Positions 5,652 through 6,759 of a stretch of DNA of 6,759 bases are shown piece by piece (positions within the stretch are counted from its first letter, which is position 1; every line of letters starts with the position of its first letter). The position numbers and the translations under genes were made by a program. The DNA comes from Verrucomicrobiota bacterium. GTDB taxonomy: Bacteria; Verrucomicrobiota; Verrucomicrobiia; Chthoniobacterales; JAFAMB01. Under the pieces are notes generated by a model. The model did no database searches. It was not told where the DNA came from and worked only from the letters and a program-made list of their open reading frames with translations. The DNA lies in NCBI GenBank assembly GCA_019236035.1, contig JAFAJU010000170.1:1-6759 (forward strand), read 5' to 3'.

Positions 5652-6738
5652 ACGGCACCGGCCAGAGCAGGCGTTGGTACAAGGAAATGAGCGGATTGCC
5701 CCAGAAGCACCAGATGACCGCTCCCACTGCGAGATAGGGGCCAAACGGAATTTTCGAGGCTCGCTCCCGCTTTCCAAGCGCAATCGCCGCGAGGCCGAAA
5801 GCGGCTCCCACGAACGAACCGGCAGCAATCGTGAAAAGAATTCCCTGCCACCCGACAAATGTGCCAATGGCGGCGATGAGTTTAACGTCGCCCAGTCCCA
5901 TCGCTTCCCGCGGAAACTCGGCGTAAGCAGTACGGCCGACGAGATGAGATACCTGGTCTAGAGGAATCGTTTCACCGCTGATAACTAAGCGGTCATGAAA
6001 AAACGTTAAATCAGTGTTCTGATAGTTGGCTCCATTGATCTCCGCTTCCTGGGCGCGGACAATCATGCGATCAGATTTGCGGAAAAAGTGTTCGTCCCAC
6101 AGGAAGGACTCGCCATCGATCAGGATTCGTCGGTCCTCAGCCGGCGAAACTTCGAAACTGAATCTGGCCGGGGTGCTCCAATTCAATTTATACCGACCAA
6201 ATGCCAGTTTTCCCAGTTCACTGACCAGGTAAAGAATCGCCGCCCCGAGGAAGGCGCCTAACAGTGATAAGCCAATGGCGAGCAGAGGTGACGACGTCTT
6301 GTGGAGACCCGGAGTCAAAAGGCTCAGTGCTAACCCGGCCGCAATTCCGCCTTTGCTCACGGCATCAGGGATGATCATAAACTCAAGGTCCACAAATGTT
6401 GCGACGACGAGTATCGAGAGGAAGACCCACACAGATAACAATGTTGGGAACGGCACTAGGAAAGCCGCCGTTGCAAATAACATCGCGCTAATCGTTTCCA
6501 CGATTACATACCTCGGACTGATCCGCTCGTGGCAGTGCGTGCAACGCCGCCCGAGAAGAAACCAACTAAGAATCGGGATATTCTCTTTCCAAGGAATGGA
6601 ATGCTTGCAAAACGGACAGAATGATCGGGCCGGGTTTCCGAGCGATATGCCCCGTGGGATGCGATAGATGCAGACGTTCAGGAAGGATCCGATGATAGCT
6701 CCGAAGAAAAACCCTGTGGCGATGAGGATGTGTAGCAC
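5650..6738 (-). CDS. pilD: Prepilin peptidase (A24 family, PilD/GspO type) with an inserted domain
   Basis: This inner-membrane aspartic protease cleaves and usually N-methylates type IV prepilins and type II secretion pseudopilins. The order is: a first transmembrane segment with GSFLNVCIYRIPRG; a zinc-binding CPFC (41-44) and CTHC (66-69) pair in the cytoplasmic N-terminal domain; RYVIVE; VDLEFMIIPD with the catalytic D117; GLGDVKL with the second catalytic D284; and PFGPYLAVGA near the end. The protein has 362 residues where the family commonly has about 250-300. The excess is a hydrophilic segment at roughly 182-275, between the membrane segments just before GLGD. The GTG at 6738 is the only sensible start, because an in-frame TGA lies seven codons upstream at 6757-6759. 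No Shine-Dalgarno is seen. No pilin or secretion genes are in the window. The gene converges on recN, and its TAG stop overlaps a hairpin. Confidence 0.95.
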   Translation of the reverse strand: MLHILIATGFFFGAIIGSFLNVCIYRIPRGISLGNPARSFCPFCKHSIPWKENIPILSWFLLGRRCTHCHERISPRYVIVETISAMLFATAAFLVPFPTLLSVWVFLSILVVATFVDLEFMIIPDAVSKGGIAAGLALSLLTPGLHKTSSPLLAIGLSLLGAFLGAAILYLVSELGKLAFGRYKLNWSTPARFSFEVSPAEDRRILIDGESFLWDEHFFRKSDRMIVRAQEAEINGANYQNTDLTFFHDRLVISGETIPLDQVSHLVGRTAYAEFPREAMGLGDVKLIAAIGTFVGWQGILFTIAAGSFVGAAFGLAAIALGKRERASKIPFGPYLAVGAVIWCFWGNPLISLYQRLLWPVP

Positions 6739-6759
6739 CGTTATTGTTTGGCGAGGTCA

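Overview
The window looks like chromosomal DNA of a free-living Gram-negative-type bacterium, most likely a Verrucomicrobiota member or a related soil/freshwater lineage. This placement is an inference. It rests on a TIGR03790-like secreted protein, a RecN whose ABC signature reads SSGEISR, an enlarged prepilin peptidase, and the lack of clear Shine-Dalgarno sequences at every start. No rRNA, tRNA or CRISPR is visible.

Layout. On the minus strand, a PhnP-like metallo-beta-lactamase-fold hydrolase (1553-2329) is translationally coupled by an ATGA overlap to a secreted TIGR03790-type protein with a probable TPR-like tail (51-1556). That gene stops against a strong GC-rich palindrome at the window edge. 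A 40-bp divergent spacer separates this pair from recN (2370-4034, plus strand), a full-length SMC-like DNA repair ATPase. At the far end, a prepilin peptidase of the PilD/GspO type (5650-6738, minus strand) converges on recN.

Between the convergent recN and peptidase genes lies a decayed 1.5-kb segment. It holds two hairpins, an array of three clear and one degenerate copies of a GGGGACAGGTCAA motif, and a small hairpin. These are followed by an amino-acid-permease (APC superfamily) pseudogene that lacks its N-terminus and carries three single-base frameshifts. The permease runs directly into the C-terminal part of a response-regulator receiver domain. The segment is bracketed by two near-identical 48-nt perfect hairpins. 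Each begins inside the TAG stop codon of the flanking intact gene, and the two differ by one compensatory base-pair change.

The intact genes are ordinary housekeeping or family-level genes. I see no convincing new multi-gene system. The parts most worth a second look are the stop-codon-linked paired hairpins, the ACAGGTCAA array, the permease/receiver deletion junction (possibly a remnant of a transporter-sensor kinase), and the extra domain inside the prepilin peptidase.
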